A stretch of DNA of 6,689 nt from an uncultured Flavobacteriales bacterium (lineage in GTDB: Bacteria; Bacteroidota; Bacteroidia; Flavobacteriales_D; Sanyastnellaceae). Made by a program: the position numbers and the translations under genes. The notes under the pieces were generated by a model. That model had not been told where the DNA came from and searched no databases. It worked only from the letters and a program-made list of their open reading frames with translations. The stretch lies in assembly GCA_938003665.1 (NCBI GenBank), contig CALKYI010000273.1:1-6689 (forward strand), given 5' to 3'. Within the stretch, counting starts at the first letter, position 1. The number at the start of each line of letters is the position of its first letter. Shown in pieces: positions 1 through 6,689 of the stretch.

Positions 1-824
1 TGGACGGGATCTCGTACACCATGCACGCAGAAGATGGTGCGTCTGCGGACGGCACCCCGGTTGTTTCTGGTCAAATCACGGCTGCTTCTGCAGGTGCCGC
101 CTTGACAGTTTATGACTTCTCCATCACCAAGTCCGTATTCGGGATGTTGCTCATCCTCGCGGTCATGGTGTGGATGTTCTTGAGCGTTGCAGGATCCTAC
201 AAGAAGAATCCAGGCCAAGCGCCGAAGGGCATGGCCAATGCACTCGAGCCGTTGATTATTTTCGTTCGGGACGAGATTGCCAAGCCTTCAATTGGGGACA
301 AGGCGGATAAGTTCATGCCGTTCTTGTTGACGGTCTTCTTCTTCATTTTCTTCTGCAACCTCCTGGGATTGGTTCCTTTCTTGGGTGGGTTCAACATTAC
401 CGGCACAATCGGTGTAACAGTTGTTTTGGCGACGCTGGTCTTCTTCCTGACCAACCTGAACGGAAACAAGCATTACTGGGGCCACATCTTCTGGCCTCCA
501 GGTGTACCGCTTCCCGTAAAATTCATTTTGGTGCCGATCGAGGTGTTCAGCATCATCATGAAGCCAGCGGTATTGATGATTCGTTTGACAGCGAACATCA
601 GCGCGGGACACATCATCATCCTCGCATTCACGAGTTTGATCTTCATTTTTGGTGACGGCGGTCAAGCCATCGGAGCCGGATCAGGCATGGGGATTTTCTC
701 CACGGCCTTCATGATTTTCATGTACTTCTTGGAGTTGTTGGTGGCTTTCTTGCAAGCCTTTGTATTCACCTTGCTCGCCGCGATTTACTTCGGCGACGCC
801 ACCCACGACCCCGCACACCACTGA
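1..824 (+). CDS. atpB: F1Fo ATP synthase subunit a (5'-partial)
   Basis: Membrane subunit a of F-type ATP synthase, which forms the proton half-channels against the c-ring in the inner membrane. The frame is open from base 3 to the TGA at 822-824. Counting from the Met codon at 21, hydrophobic segments lie near residues 39-59, 98-121, 126-147, 166-187, 192-212 and 226-255. The essential arginine is R188 (codon 582-584) in the motif MIRLTANISAGH, and the last helix carries E238 and Q245 in the conserved ELLVAFLQA context. Other family blocks are the VRDEIAKP and GNKHYWGHIF stretches. The Met at 21 is unlikely to be the true start: the codons before it are open to the window edge, and Bacteroidota a subunits usually carry a long N-terminal extension, so the gene most likely begins upstream. 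It is the first visible gene of the atp operon. Identity is very secure; only the 5' end is unknown. Confidence 0.96.
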   Translation, partial: DGISYTMHAEDGASADGTPVVSGQITAASAGAALTVYDFSITKSVFGMLLILAVMVWMFLSVAGSYKKNPGQAPKGMANALEPLIIFVRDEIAKPSIGDKADKFMPFLLTVFFFIFFCNLLGLVPFLGGFNITGTIGVTVVLATLVFFLTNLNGNKHYWGHIFWPPGVPLPVKFILVPIEVFSIIMKPAVLMIRLTANISAGHIIILAFTSLIFIFGDGGQAIGAGSGMGIFSTAFMIFMYFLELLVAFLQAFVFTLLAAIYFGDATHDPAHH

Positions 825-856
825 ATTAAAATCCATCCACAATAAAAACCAACATT
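825..856 (+). promoter_or_regulatory. G-free A-rich leader before atpE
   Basis: These 32 nt between the atpB stop and the atpE start contain only A, C and T on the coding strand, with an A-run around 844-849. No Shine-Dalgarno sequence is possible without G, and the RNA is expected to be unstructured. Bacteroidota commonly start translation from A-rich leaders rather than Shine-Dalgarno pairing, so this is probably a translation-enhancing leader for the highly expressed c subunit. That role is inferred from composition and position; no promoter motif is visible. Confidence 0.4.
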
Positions 857-1102
857 ATGGAATTGTTGAGCATTCTTTTTGAAATCGGAGTAGGTCAAGG
901 CCTTGCAGGTCTTGGCGCAGGTGCAGCAGCGATTGGCGCTGGTATCGGTGTAGGCCGCATTGGCGGATCTGCATTGGAAGCAATGGCACGTCAGCCAGAA
1001 GCAACCAGTGACTTGCGTTCGAACATGATCGTTGCCGCGGCACTTGTTGAGGGTGTTGCTCTTTTCGGCATCATCATCTGCTTGCTCGTAGCCCTCGGAT
1101 AA
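857..1102 (+). CDS. atpE: F1Fo ATP synthase subunit c
   Basis: Proteolipid that oligomerises into the rotating c-ring. It has 81 residues in a two-helix hairpin: helix 1 (about 8-38) carries the glycine-repeat packing motif GAGAAAIGAGIGVG, the polar loop carries the conserved RQP (R45-P47), and helix 2 (about 54-80) carries the ion-binding carboxylate E65. The residues aligned with the sodium-ligand positions of Na+-type rings are V32, G66 and V67 rather than Gln and Ser/Thr, so a proton-driven ring is inferred. The ATG at 857 gives the standard family length. The gene ends with tandem stops TAA TAA (1100-1105), and atpF starts 6 nt after the first stop, so the two are clearly co-transcribed. 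Confidence 0.97.
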   Translation: MELLSILFEIGVGQGLAGLGAGAAAIGAGIGVGRIGGSALEAMARQPEATSDLRSNMIVAAALVEGVALFGIIICLLVALG

Positions 1103-1108
1103 TAAACG

Positions 1109-1606
1109 ATGGGAGCGCTACTTACACCGGCCCTCGGGACCGTCGTTTGGGCATCCATTGCATTCCTTGTGGTGCTTTTCGTACTCCGCCGTTTCGCGTG
1201 GGGTCCGATTCTGTCTGCGCTGAACGAGCGCGAAGAATCCATTGCGGGCGCCTTGAATGAGGCGGAAAAAGTCCGCAAGGAAATGGAAGAGCTGGCCGCG
1301 AGCAATGAAAACCAATTGAAGGAAGCCCGCGCAGAACGCGACCGCATGTTGCGTGAAGCCCGCGAGATGGCCGACCAGTTGGTAGCCGATGCCAAAAACA
1401 CAGCGCGCGAAGCAGCCGACAAGGAAGTAGCTGCCGCCAAAGACGCCATCGCGATTGAGCGCAAAGCCGCCGTTGCGGAATTGAAGGCGGAGGTAGGCAA
1501 CCTTTCCTTGGAAATTGCAGAGCGTTTGCTGCGAGAAAAGTTGGAGTCAAACGACGAGCAGAAAGCCCTCGTCAACCGACTCATTGATGAATCTCCATTG
1601 AATTAA
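1109..1606 (+). CDS. atpF: F1Fo ATP synthase subunit b
   Basis: Peripheral-stalk subunit b, which forms a dimer that holds F1 stationary against subunit a. The protein has 165 residues, in the normal range. A single membrane helix lies at about residues 8-27, followed by the conserved FAWGPILSALNER segment (29-41). A long, highly charged alanine- and glutamate-rich coiled coil then runs to about residue 150, ending in a short C-terminal part that should contact delta. Only one b gene is present here, so a b homodimer is likely rather than a b/b' pair. It starts 6 nt after atpE, and its TAA lies 3 nt before the atpH start, which favours translational coupling. Confidence 0.95.
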   Translation: MGALLTPALGTVVWASIAFLVVLFVLRRFAWGPILSALNEREESIAGALNEAEKVRKEMEELAASNENQLKEARAERDRMLREAREMADQLVADAKNTAREAADKEVAAAKDAIAIERKAAVAELKAEVGNLSLEIAERLLREKLESNDEQKALVNRLIDESPLN

Positions 1607-1609
1607 TCC

Positions 1610-2167
1610 ATGGCCACTCCACGCGCAGCCATACGATACGCCAAATCCCTCTTCAGCCTTGCGGATGAAAAAGGGGCGATTGACAACATGGAAAAGGACA
1701 TTCGGTTGTTGAACGATGCCGTTCAAGGATCCGATGACCTGGAACTCCTGTTGAAGAGCCCCGTCATCAAGGCCGACGCCAAGGAAAGCATCCTGGTGAA
1801 AATCTTCGAGGGCAAGATCGAATCGCTCACGTTGGAGTTCATCAAGATTTTGGTGCGCAAGGGACGAGAGTCCATTTTGCCCGCCATCGTTGATGAGGCG
1901 CTGAACTTGGTTCGCCAGCAACGCAACGTGCGTGTAGCGGAAGTCAAGACGGCGGTACCTATGGACGACGAGCTGCGCAGCCGCGTGAGCGCAGCTTTGA
2001 AGAACCTTCACGACGGAGAGGTTGAATTGAAGGAAACCGTAGCGCCGGAGTTGCTCGGCGGTTTTCAATTGCTCATGGACAACCGCATGATTGATGCCAG
2101 CATCAAACGCGAGTTGGAGCTCCTCCGCCGTCAAATCACAGATCACGATTACGAACCGGAATTTTAA
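1610..2167 (+). CDS. atpH: F1Fo ATP synthase subunit delta (OSCP)
   Basis: Delta subunit (OSCP family), the soluble adaptor at the top of F1 that joins the alpha/beta hexamer to the b stalk. The protein has 185 residues, close to the family norm. The N-terminal helical domain (about 1-105) begins with the typical RAAIRYAKSLFSLA pattern. The C-terminal domain carries the family signature, LLGGF at 148-152 followed by IDASI at 161-165. It lies between atpF (3 nt gap) and atpA (33 nt gap), the usual position. The start at 1610 gives the normal N-terminus and immediately follows the atpF stop. I see nothing unusual in it. Confidence 0.95.
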   Translation: MATPRAAIRYAKSLFSLADEKGAIDNMEKDIRLLNDAVQGSDDLELLLKSPVIKADAKESILVKIFEGKIESLTLEFIKILVRKGRESILPAIVDEALNLVRQQRNVRVAEVKTAVPMDDELRSRVSAALKNLHDGEVELKETVAPELLGGFQLLMDNRMIDASIKRELELLRRQITDHDYEPEF

Positions 2168-2200
2168 TCCGGACACCAAAACCGAACACCAGCCGAAATC
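2168..2200 (+). promoter_or_regulatory. C/A-rich leader before atpA
   Basis: A 33-nt gap separates the atpH stop from the atpA start, where the other F1 genes have 3-nt gaps. It is dominated by C and A, with only five G, and shows no Shine-Dalgarno sequence, hairpin or recognisable promoter. The likeliest role is an unstructured ribosome-loading region giving atpA independent initiation. This is an inference from position and composition. Confidence 0.3.
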
Positions 2201-3778
<1,578 letters not shown>

Positions 3779-3781
3779 CCC

Positions 3782-4663
3782 ATGGCTGGCGGACTCAAGG
3801 AAGTACGGGAACGAATTACATCGGTTCAAAACACGATGCAGATTACCTCTGCCATGAAAATGGTGGCAGCGGCGAAACTGCGACGTGCTCAGGATGCAAT
3901 CACCCGCATGCGTCCGTACGCTGAAAAGCTCCAGGCGGTGCTCTCCAACGTGAGCGCTTCTCTGGACAGTGGGGAAGGAGTCTACTCAGAAAAGCGCGAT
4001 GTGAAGCGCGTGTTGCTCGTAGCAATCACTTCGAACCGTGGTTTGTGTGGAGGCTTCAACAACAACATCATCAAGTTGGTCAACAACACCATCAAACAAG
4101 GTGGAGCCGAATACCACGTCCTGGCGTTGGGCAAGAAGTCCAACGATGCGTTCAAGAAGGATGCATCATTGACGCCGAAAGGATTTGGCGAGGACACGTG
4201 GAAGATTTTCGACGACCTGAACTTTGACGCGGCTCAAGAGGTGGCGGAAGCCATCATGGAGCAATTCCGCGCGGGCACGTATGACGAGGTGAAGATTGTT
4301 TACAACAAGTTTGTGAACGCAGCTGTTCAGGAGCCGACCATGGAGGATTACCTCCCATTGGAGCCACTTGAAACAAGCGACGAAGGACCGAGCGGTGTGG
4401 ACATCGAATACATCTTTGAGCCGAACCAAATGGAAATCGTTGAACGCATCATCCCGAACTCATTGAAGGTTCAGTTGTACAAGGGATTGCTCGACAGCCA
4501 TGCGGCGGAGCACGGAGCCCGAATGACAGCAATGCACCAAGCGACCGAGAACGGCGGTGAGCTGTTGCGTGAGTTGCGCATCTCGTACAACAAAGCCCGT
4601 CAAGCGGCCATCACGACGGAAATCCTCGAGATCGTTGCCGGTTCAGAAGCGCTCGACGCGTAA
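3782..4663 (+). CDS. atpG: F1Fo ATP synthase subunit gamma
   Basis: Gamma subunit, the central rotor shaft that turns inside the alpha/beta hexamer and couples it to the c-ring. It has 293 residues, a normal length. The N-terminal coiled-coil helix begins with the family pattern LKEVRERITSVQNTMQITSA, continuing with MKMVAAAKLRRAQ (25-37). The Rossmann-like middle domain contains TSNRGLCGGFN (83-93). The C-terminal helix ends in the gamma signature ITTEILEIVAGSEAL (277-291), with Ser where Ala is usual after the Gly. It starts 3 nt after atpA. It is the last atp gene in the window: no atpD or atpC follows, and the next gene is a histidine kinase with its own promoter. No intrinsic terminator is visible after the TAA. 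Confidence 0.97.
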   Translation: MAGGLKEVRERITSVQNTMQITSAMKMVAAAKLRRAQDAITRMRPYAEKLQAVLSNVSASLDSGEGVYSEKRDVKRVLLVAITSNRGLCGGFNNNIIKLVNNTIKQGGAEYHVLALGKKSNDAFKKDASLTPKGFGEDTWKIFDDLNFDAAQEVAEAIMEQFRAGTYDEVKIVYNKFVNAAVQEPTMEDYLPLEPLETSDEGPSGVDIEYIFEPNQMEIVERIIPNSLKVQLYKGLLDSHAAEHGARMTAMHQATENGGELLRELRISYNKARQAAITTEILEIVAGSEALDA

Positions 4664-4671
4664 AAACCTGC

Positions 4672-4686
4672 TGGCACAGTCCTTGC
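4672..4686 (+). promoter_or_regulatory. Predicted sigma-54 (-24/-12) promoter of the histidine kinase gene
   Basis: The 15-mer TGGCACAGTCCTTGC has TGGCAC at 4672-4677 and TTGC at 4683-4686, with the GG and GC elements exactly 12 bp apart. It differs from the consensus TGGCACG-N4-TTGC only by A for G at the seventh base. With -12 at G4685, transcription should start near 4697, about 19 nt before the kinase ATG at 4716. It sits in the only non-coding gap between atpG and the kinase. Sigma-54 promoters need an AAA+ enhancer-binding activator, usually bound upstream; here any such site would fall within the 3' end of atpG, and I could not identify one. The match is strong, but no experiment supports it. 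Confidence 0.8.
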
Positions 4687-4715
4687 GTTTGCCTGACCCG
4701 TATTAGCTTCGGGAA

Positions 4716-5636
4716 ATGGGCTTTCAAACACGCATCTTGCTTTCCATGTTGCTCGTTATCGTGCTGGCATTGGCCGGAACGATGTACGTGGCGTGGGACT
4801 TCGCTGGCGATCAGGAAGAGGCGTACAATGCTCGGCGCCTTGTCCGGAAAGAGGCGTCGGTGGAGCGAAGCCTGAACTACACCTTGGACCGATTGCCGGA
4901 CTCGCTCCGCACGGAAGACATCCCCAATGCATTTTCTGATCGCATTTGCGAATTGGCGGACATCCACGGCATGGACATTGCTTTGTACCAACCGAACGGA
5001 CGGCTTCTCACGCAATCAACCCTGACCGACGATATTGGGGCCAGCATTCAGTTACCGGTGGATGTGTTGGCGGAACTGGATTCATCGGATGAACGGATCC
5101 AAGGGGGTTCTGAGGAAGGTGTTGTGAATGTGTATTGGAACGTCAAGGACGGGGCAGGAGATGCCTTGGGCATTGTGGGCGTGCGGTATGAAAAACGGGC
5201 GCTTGAAGTAGGCGACTTCAAAGCGTTTTGGTCACAGTTGGCGCCGTTGTATATCGTTTTGTTTTTGGGCGGTGCTATTCTTGCGGCCATTTTGTCCAAT
5301 GGCTTGGTGAGGCACTTGCGCCTGATCCGTGACCGCATGCGAGAGTTGGAGCCTGGCGTTCAGCAAACACCGATTGAATACGACCGATCGGATGCCATTG
5401 GGGAGTTGGTTGACCAATACAATGCGCTGTTGAAGCAGCTGCAGGCGGCTGTCGAAGAGCTGGCCAAAAGGGAGCGAGAAGGCGCCTGGCGTATGATGGC
5501 CATGCAAGTGGCACACGAGATCAAGAACCCACTTACCCCCATCAAGTTGGGTGCTCAACAATTGGAGCGCGCTTGGGTCGACAAAAGGGAAGACTTTGAT
5601 GAGCGACTGCGACGCTACACGCGGGTGGTGGTTTAG
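4716..5636 (+). CDS. Histidine kinase, sensor/HAMP/H-box part before the TAG
   Basis: This is the 306-residue product if translation ends at the TAG. The first membrane helix is at about 7-27. The extracytoplasmic region at about 28-173 is of unrecognised fold and contains YQPNGRLLTQ (91-100), reminiscent of PAS/Cache-like sensors, though this is weak. The second membrane helix is at about 176-197. A HAMP-like linker at about 198-250 includes DAIGELVDQYNALL (226-239). H267 lies in the phosphoacceptor box AHEIKNPLTPIKL. The start at 4716 is well fixed: an in-frame TAG at 4704-4706 blocks extension, and the predicted sigma-54 transcript begins only about 19 nt upstream. The product lacks an ATP-binding domain, and its second dimerisation helix is cut short at the ...YTRVVV end, so on its own it should not autophosphorylate. 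Confidence 0.75.
   Translation: MGFQTRILLSMLLVIVLALAGTMYVAWDFAGDQEEAYNARRLVRKEASVERSLNYTLDRLPDSLRTEDIPNAFSDRICELADIHGMDIALYQPNGRLLTQSTLTDDIGASIQLPVDVLAELDSSDERIQGGSEEGVVNVYWNVKDGAGDALGIVGVRYEKRALEVGDFKAFWSQLAPLYIVLFLGGAILAAILSNGLVRHLRLIRDRMRELEPGVQQTPIEYDRSDAIGELVDQYNALLKQLQAAVEELAKREREGAWRMMAMQVAHEIKNPLTPIKLGAQQLERAWVDKREDFDERLRRYTRVVV
5634..5636 (+). other. In-frame TAG interrupting the kinase
   Basis: The codon sits between VVV and QIDILAEISQDF, in the second helix of the dimerisation/phosphoacceptor domain. Related Bacteroidota kinases, as I recall them, have Glu here (an EQID pattern), so GAG to TAG, a single G-to-T change, is the simplest origin; CAG to TAG is also possible. The other termination codons in the window are TAA (atpE, atpF, atpH, atpA, atpG, the kinase and the barrel gene) or TGA (atpB). 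No complete gene here ends in TAG. Confidence 0.9.
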
Positions 5637-5675
5637 CAGATCGACATTTTAGCTGAGATTTCTCAGGATTTCTCC

Positions 5676-6146
5676 ATGCTCGCCGCTGTTGGGCTGGACA
5701 AGCTGGAGGAGGTGAATTGGACACAGGCGACCAAAGAGGTTGCTGCGCTATATCAGCAATCAAACCCCCAAATCGAATGGTGCACTTCCATTCCAGATAT
5801 CCCTGTTTTCATAGAGGGGTCCAAGGCACACCTCACGCGTGCCATGAATAATTTAATCGCTAACGCTATTGACGCTGTGGCCAATGAGTCTCATCCGTCG
5901 ATTACACTCGGTTTGGAGGTGAGCCCGGAAGGGAAGGCGTTCCTAACTGTGAAGGACAACGGAATCGGAATCCCAGAGGACAAACAGACAGCGATTTTCC
6001 AGCCTCACTTTACATCCAAGGAAAAGGGCACAGGACTGGGCCTGTTCATTACCGACTCCATTGTCCGCCAATTGAACGGTCGAATAACGCTTCGTTCGTT
6101 CCCGGGTCAAGGTTCGGTCTTTGGTTTGGAGTTTTTCGTGAAATAA
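5676..6146 (+). CDS. Histidine kinase, ATP-binding (HATPase) part after the TAG
   Basis: This is the 156-residue product if translation restarts at the Met codon 39 nt after the TAG, in the same frame. It holds the full GHKL ATP-binding domain. The N-box is NNLIANAIDAV (5847-5879), the G1 box DNGIGIP begins at 5955, the F-box region is QPHFTSKEKG, and the G2 box GTGLGL begins at 6027. It ends in the usual SVFGLEFFVK strand. An AGGA at 5665-5668 lies 7 nt before the ATG and could pass for a ribosome site, but these bases also encode the conserved helix, and Shine-Dalgarno use is weak in this phylum. Separate expression is possible but unproven. The domain assignment is secure; its status as a stand-alone gene is not. 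Confidence 0.55.
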   Translation: MLAAVGLDKLEEVNWTQATKEVAALYQQSNPQIEWCTSIPDIPVFIEGSKAHLTRAMNNLIANAIDAVANESHPSITLGLEVSPEGKAFLTVKDNGIGIPEDKQTAIFQPHFTSKEKGTGLGLFITDSIVRQLNGRITLRSFPGQGSVFGLEFFVK

Positions 6147-6147
6147 A

Positions 6148-6173
6148 AAAGGGCCTCCACGCGGAGGCCCTTT
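6148..6173. terminator. Bidirectional intrinsic terminator between convergent genes
   Basis: A perfect GC-rich stem, GGGCCTCC (6151-6158) with GGAGGCCC (6163-6170), encloses the loop ACGC. The stem extends to 11 bp through AAA/TTT at 6148-6150 and 6171-6173. Read on the minus strand, the stem is followed by six T (complement of 6145-6150) and then ATTT, a strong terminator for the barrel gene. Read on the plus strand, only three T follow, so it is weaker for the kinase transcript. It fills most of the 48-nt gap between the two genes. Confidence 0.9.
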
Positions 6174-6194
6174 CCAAATTCGTTTAAGTGTCGG

Positions 6195-6689
6195 TTAGAA
6201 CTTCGCACCAAATTGGATTCGAAGTTCAACCGCATTGCCAGAGAATGGGTCTTGGTCGTACATCGTGTAGTTTAACTGAGGTGTGACGTACCACCAGTCC
6301 TTCACGTCAATCCATTTACCCACACCAACACCGAAGCCCGAGTAGTCCATCGAACCACCCTCAAGACCGGTGTCCATGTTGCCTGAAATGATTTGCGCTT
6401 GACCATAGTAATTGTCTCCAAAGAAGTAAGCTCCGCCGAGGCGAATTTCAAATGCCGATGATGTGACGTCGGTGCCATCAGCTCCAGGCGCCGTATCAGA
6501 ATTTGAGCTCAACGCCAAAGTGACTCCGATGTTGTCGGCGACAGCGTACCCAACAAAGGGATCGACGGTCATGCCTTCGCTTGAGAAGATTTTGAATACT
6601 TCAGTAGCGTTGGCAGTACCGAGGTACCAAGTTCCTTTTTCCTGCAATGGTGCAGCGTCCTGTGCAGTTGAAGCAACTGCGAAAAGCGC
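6195..6689 (-). CDS. Small outer-membrane beta-barrel protein (5'-partial)
   Basis: The 164 codons visible on the minus strand run from the right edge to the TAA at 6195-6197. The first visible residues, ALFAVASTAQDAAPL, look like the end of a signal peptide with a likely cleavage between A9 and Q10 (small residues at -3 and -1), so the true start lies outside the window. The TTG at 6645-6647 is an internal Leu codon of the mature N-terminus, not a start. The mature part has about eight alternating, aromatic-rich segments consistent with an eight-stranded barrel, including VDPFVGYAVA, EIRLGGAYFF, GFGVGVGKWI and YVTPQLNYTMY. It ends in ELRIQFGAKF with the C-terminal Phe typical of outer-membrane proteins. 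No OmpA-like peptidoglycan domain follows. The family cannot be named with confidence, and the function (porin, scaffold or other) is unknown. It is convergent with the kinase and shares its terminator. Confidence 0.8.
   Translation of the reverse strand, partial: ALFAVASTAQDAAPLQEKGTWYLGTANATEVFKIFSSEGMTVDPFVGYAVADNIGVTLALSSNSDTAPGADGTDVTSSAFEIRLGGAYFFGDNYYGQAQIISGNMDTGLEGGSMDYSGFGVGVGKWIDVKDWWYVTPQLNYTMYDQDPFSGNAVELRIQFGAKF

Larger units (their letters stand above)
4716..6146 (+). pseudogene. NtrY-like membrane sensor histidine kinase, interrupted by an in-frame TAG
   Basis: Read through, this is one frame of 476 codons before the terminal TAA, with the TAG as codon 307. It has a complete kinase layout: membrane helix, extracytoplasmic sensor, second helix, HAMP linker, phosphoacceptor domain with H267, and ATP-binding domain with N383, D414 and GTGLGL at 438-443. 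The HEIKNPLTP phosphoacceptor box is typical of NtrY/NtrB-type kinases, which usually signal to NtrC-family sigma-54 activators. That fits the sigma-54 promoter just upstream, but no response regulator gene is in the window. There is no frameshift or other stop. Whether the gene is dead, recently broken, misread or read through cannot be decided here; the pseudogene label is provisional. The sensed signal is unknown. Confidence 0.7.

Noticed and set aside
984..998. TGGCACG match to the -24 element of a sigma-54 promoter inside atpE
   Set aside because: The -12 half is CCAG instead of TTGC, and the bases encode the conserved M-A-R-Q-P loop of subunit c.
991..1584. Minus-strand open frame of 197 codons opposite atpE and atpF
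   Set aside because: The Ser/Ala/Arg-rich low-complexity translation is the mirror of the Ala/Glu-rich coiled coil of subunit b, and there is no independent evidence for a gene.
1547..2179. Long minus-strand open frame of 210 codons opposite atpH
   Set aside because: It is exactly opposite a well-conserved gene, its translation has no recognisable motif, and the length is explained by coding bias of the plus-strand gene.
5509..5523. TGGCACA match to a sigma-54 -24 element inside the kinase gene
   Set aside because: No TTGC follows at the required spacing, and the bases encode the conserved V-A-H-E-I of the phosphoacceptor box.
4716..6146. Genuine two-protein split histidine kinase
   Set aside because: The break is in the middle of a dimerisation helix rather than at a domain boundary, and the intervening 13 codons still read as conserved helix. 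A mutation, an error or readthrough fits better, though restart at 5676 is not excluded.

Overview
The window looks like a chromosomal segment from a member of the Bacteroidota, probably Flavobacteriales-like. This rests on the style of the ATP synthase proteins: an a subunit whose reading frame runs off the left edge as part of a long N-terminal extension, and an alpha subunit of 525 residues with the phylum-typical insertions. It also rests on the atpBEFHAG order without atpD and atpC, the near absence of Shine-Dalgarno sequences before starts, and a small secreted beta-barrel protein ending in Phe. The genus cannot be named from the sequence.

Layout. Positions 1-4663 (+) are a compact F-type ATP synthase operon: atpB (5' end outside the window), atpE, atpF, atpH, atpA and atpG. 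It encodes the proton channel and c-ring (a, c), the peripheral stalk (b, delta), the nucleotide-binding alpha subunit and the central-stalk gamma subunit. The catalytic beta and the epsilon subunits are not here and must be encoded elsewhere. Gaps are 3-6 nt except before atpE (32 nt, no G at all) and atpA (33 nt, C/A-rich), the two genes whose products are needed in several copies.

Positions 4664-4715 hold a near-perfect sigma-54 (-24/-12) promoter. It is followed by a membrane histidine kinase gene of the NtrY-like type (4716-6146, +), interrupted by one in-frame TAG at 5634-5636. Everything downstream of the TAG stays in frame and keeps all ATP-binding motifs, so this is a very recent nonsense mutation, a base error, or a codon that is read through. 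A strong hairpin at 6148-6173 then serves as a shared terminator between the kinase and a convergent gene on the minus strand (6195 to beyond the right edge). That gene encodes a small outer-membrane beta-barrel protein whose signal peptide is cut by the window boundary.

Most of the window is ordinary housekeeping sequence, and I see no undescribed multi-gene system. The points worth a second look are the interrupted kinase, its sigma-54 promoter directly behind the ATP synthase operon, unusual substitutions in a conserved active-site segment of AtpA, and the pattern of leader lengths within the operon.
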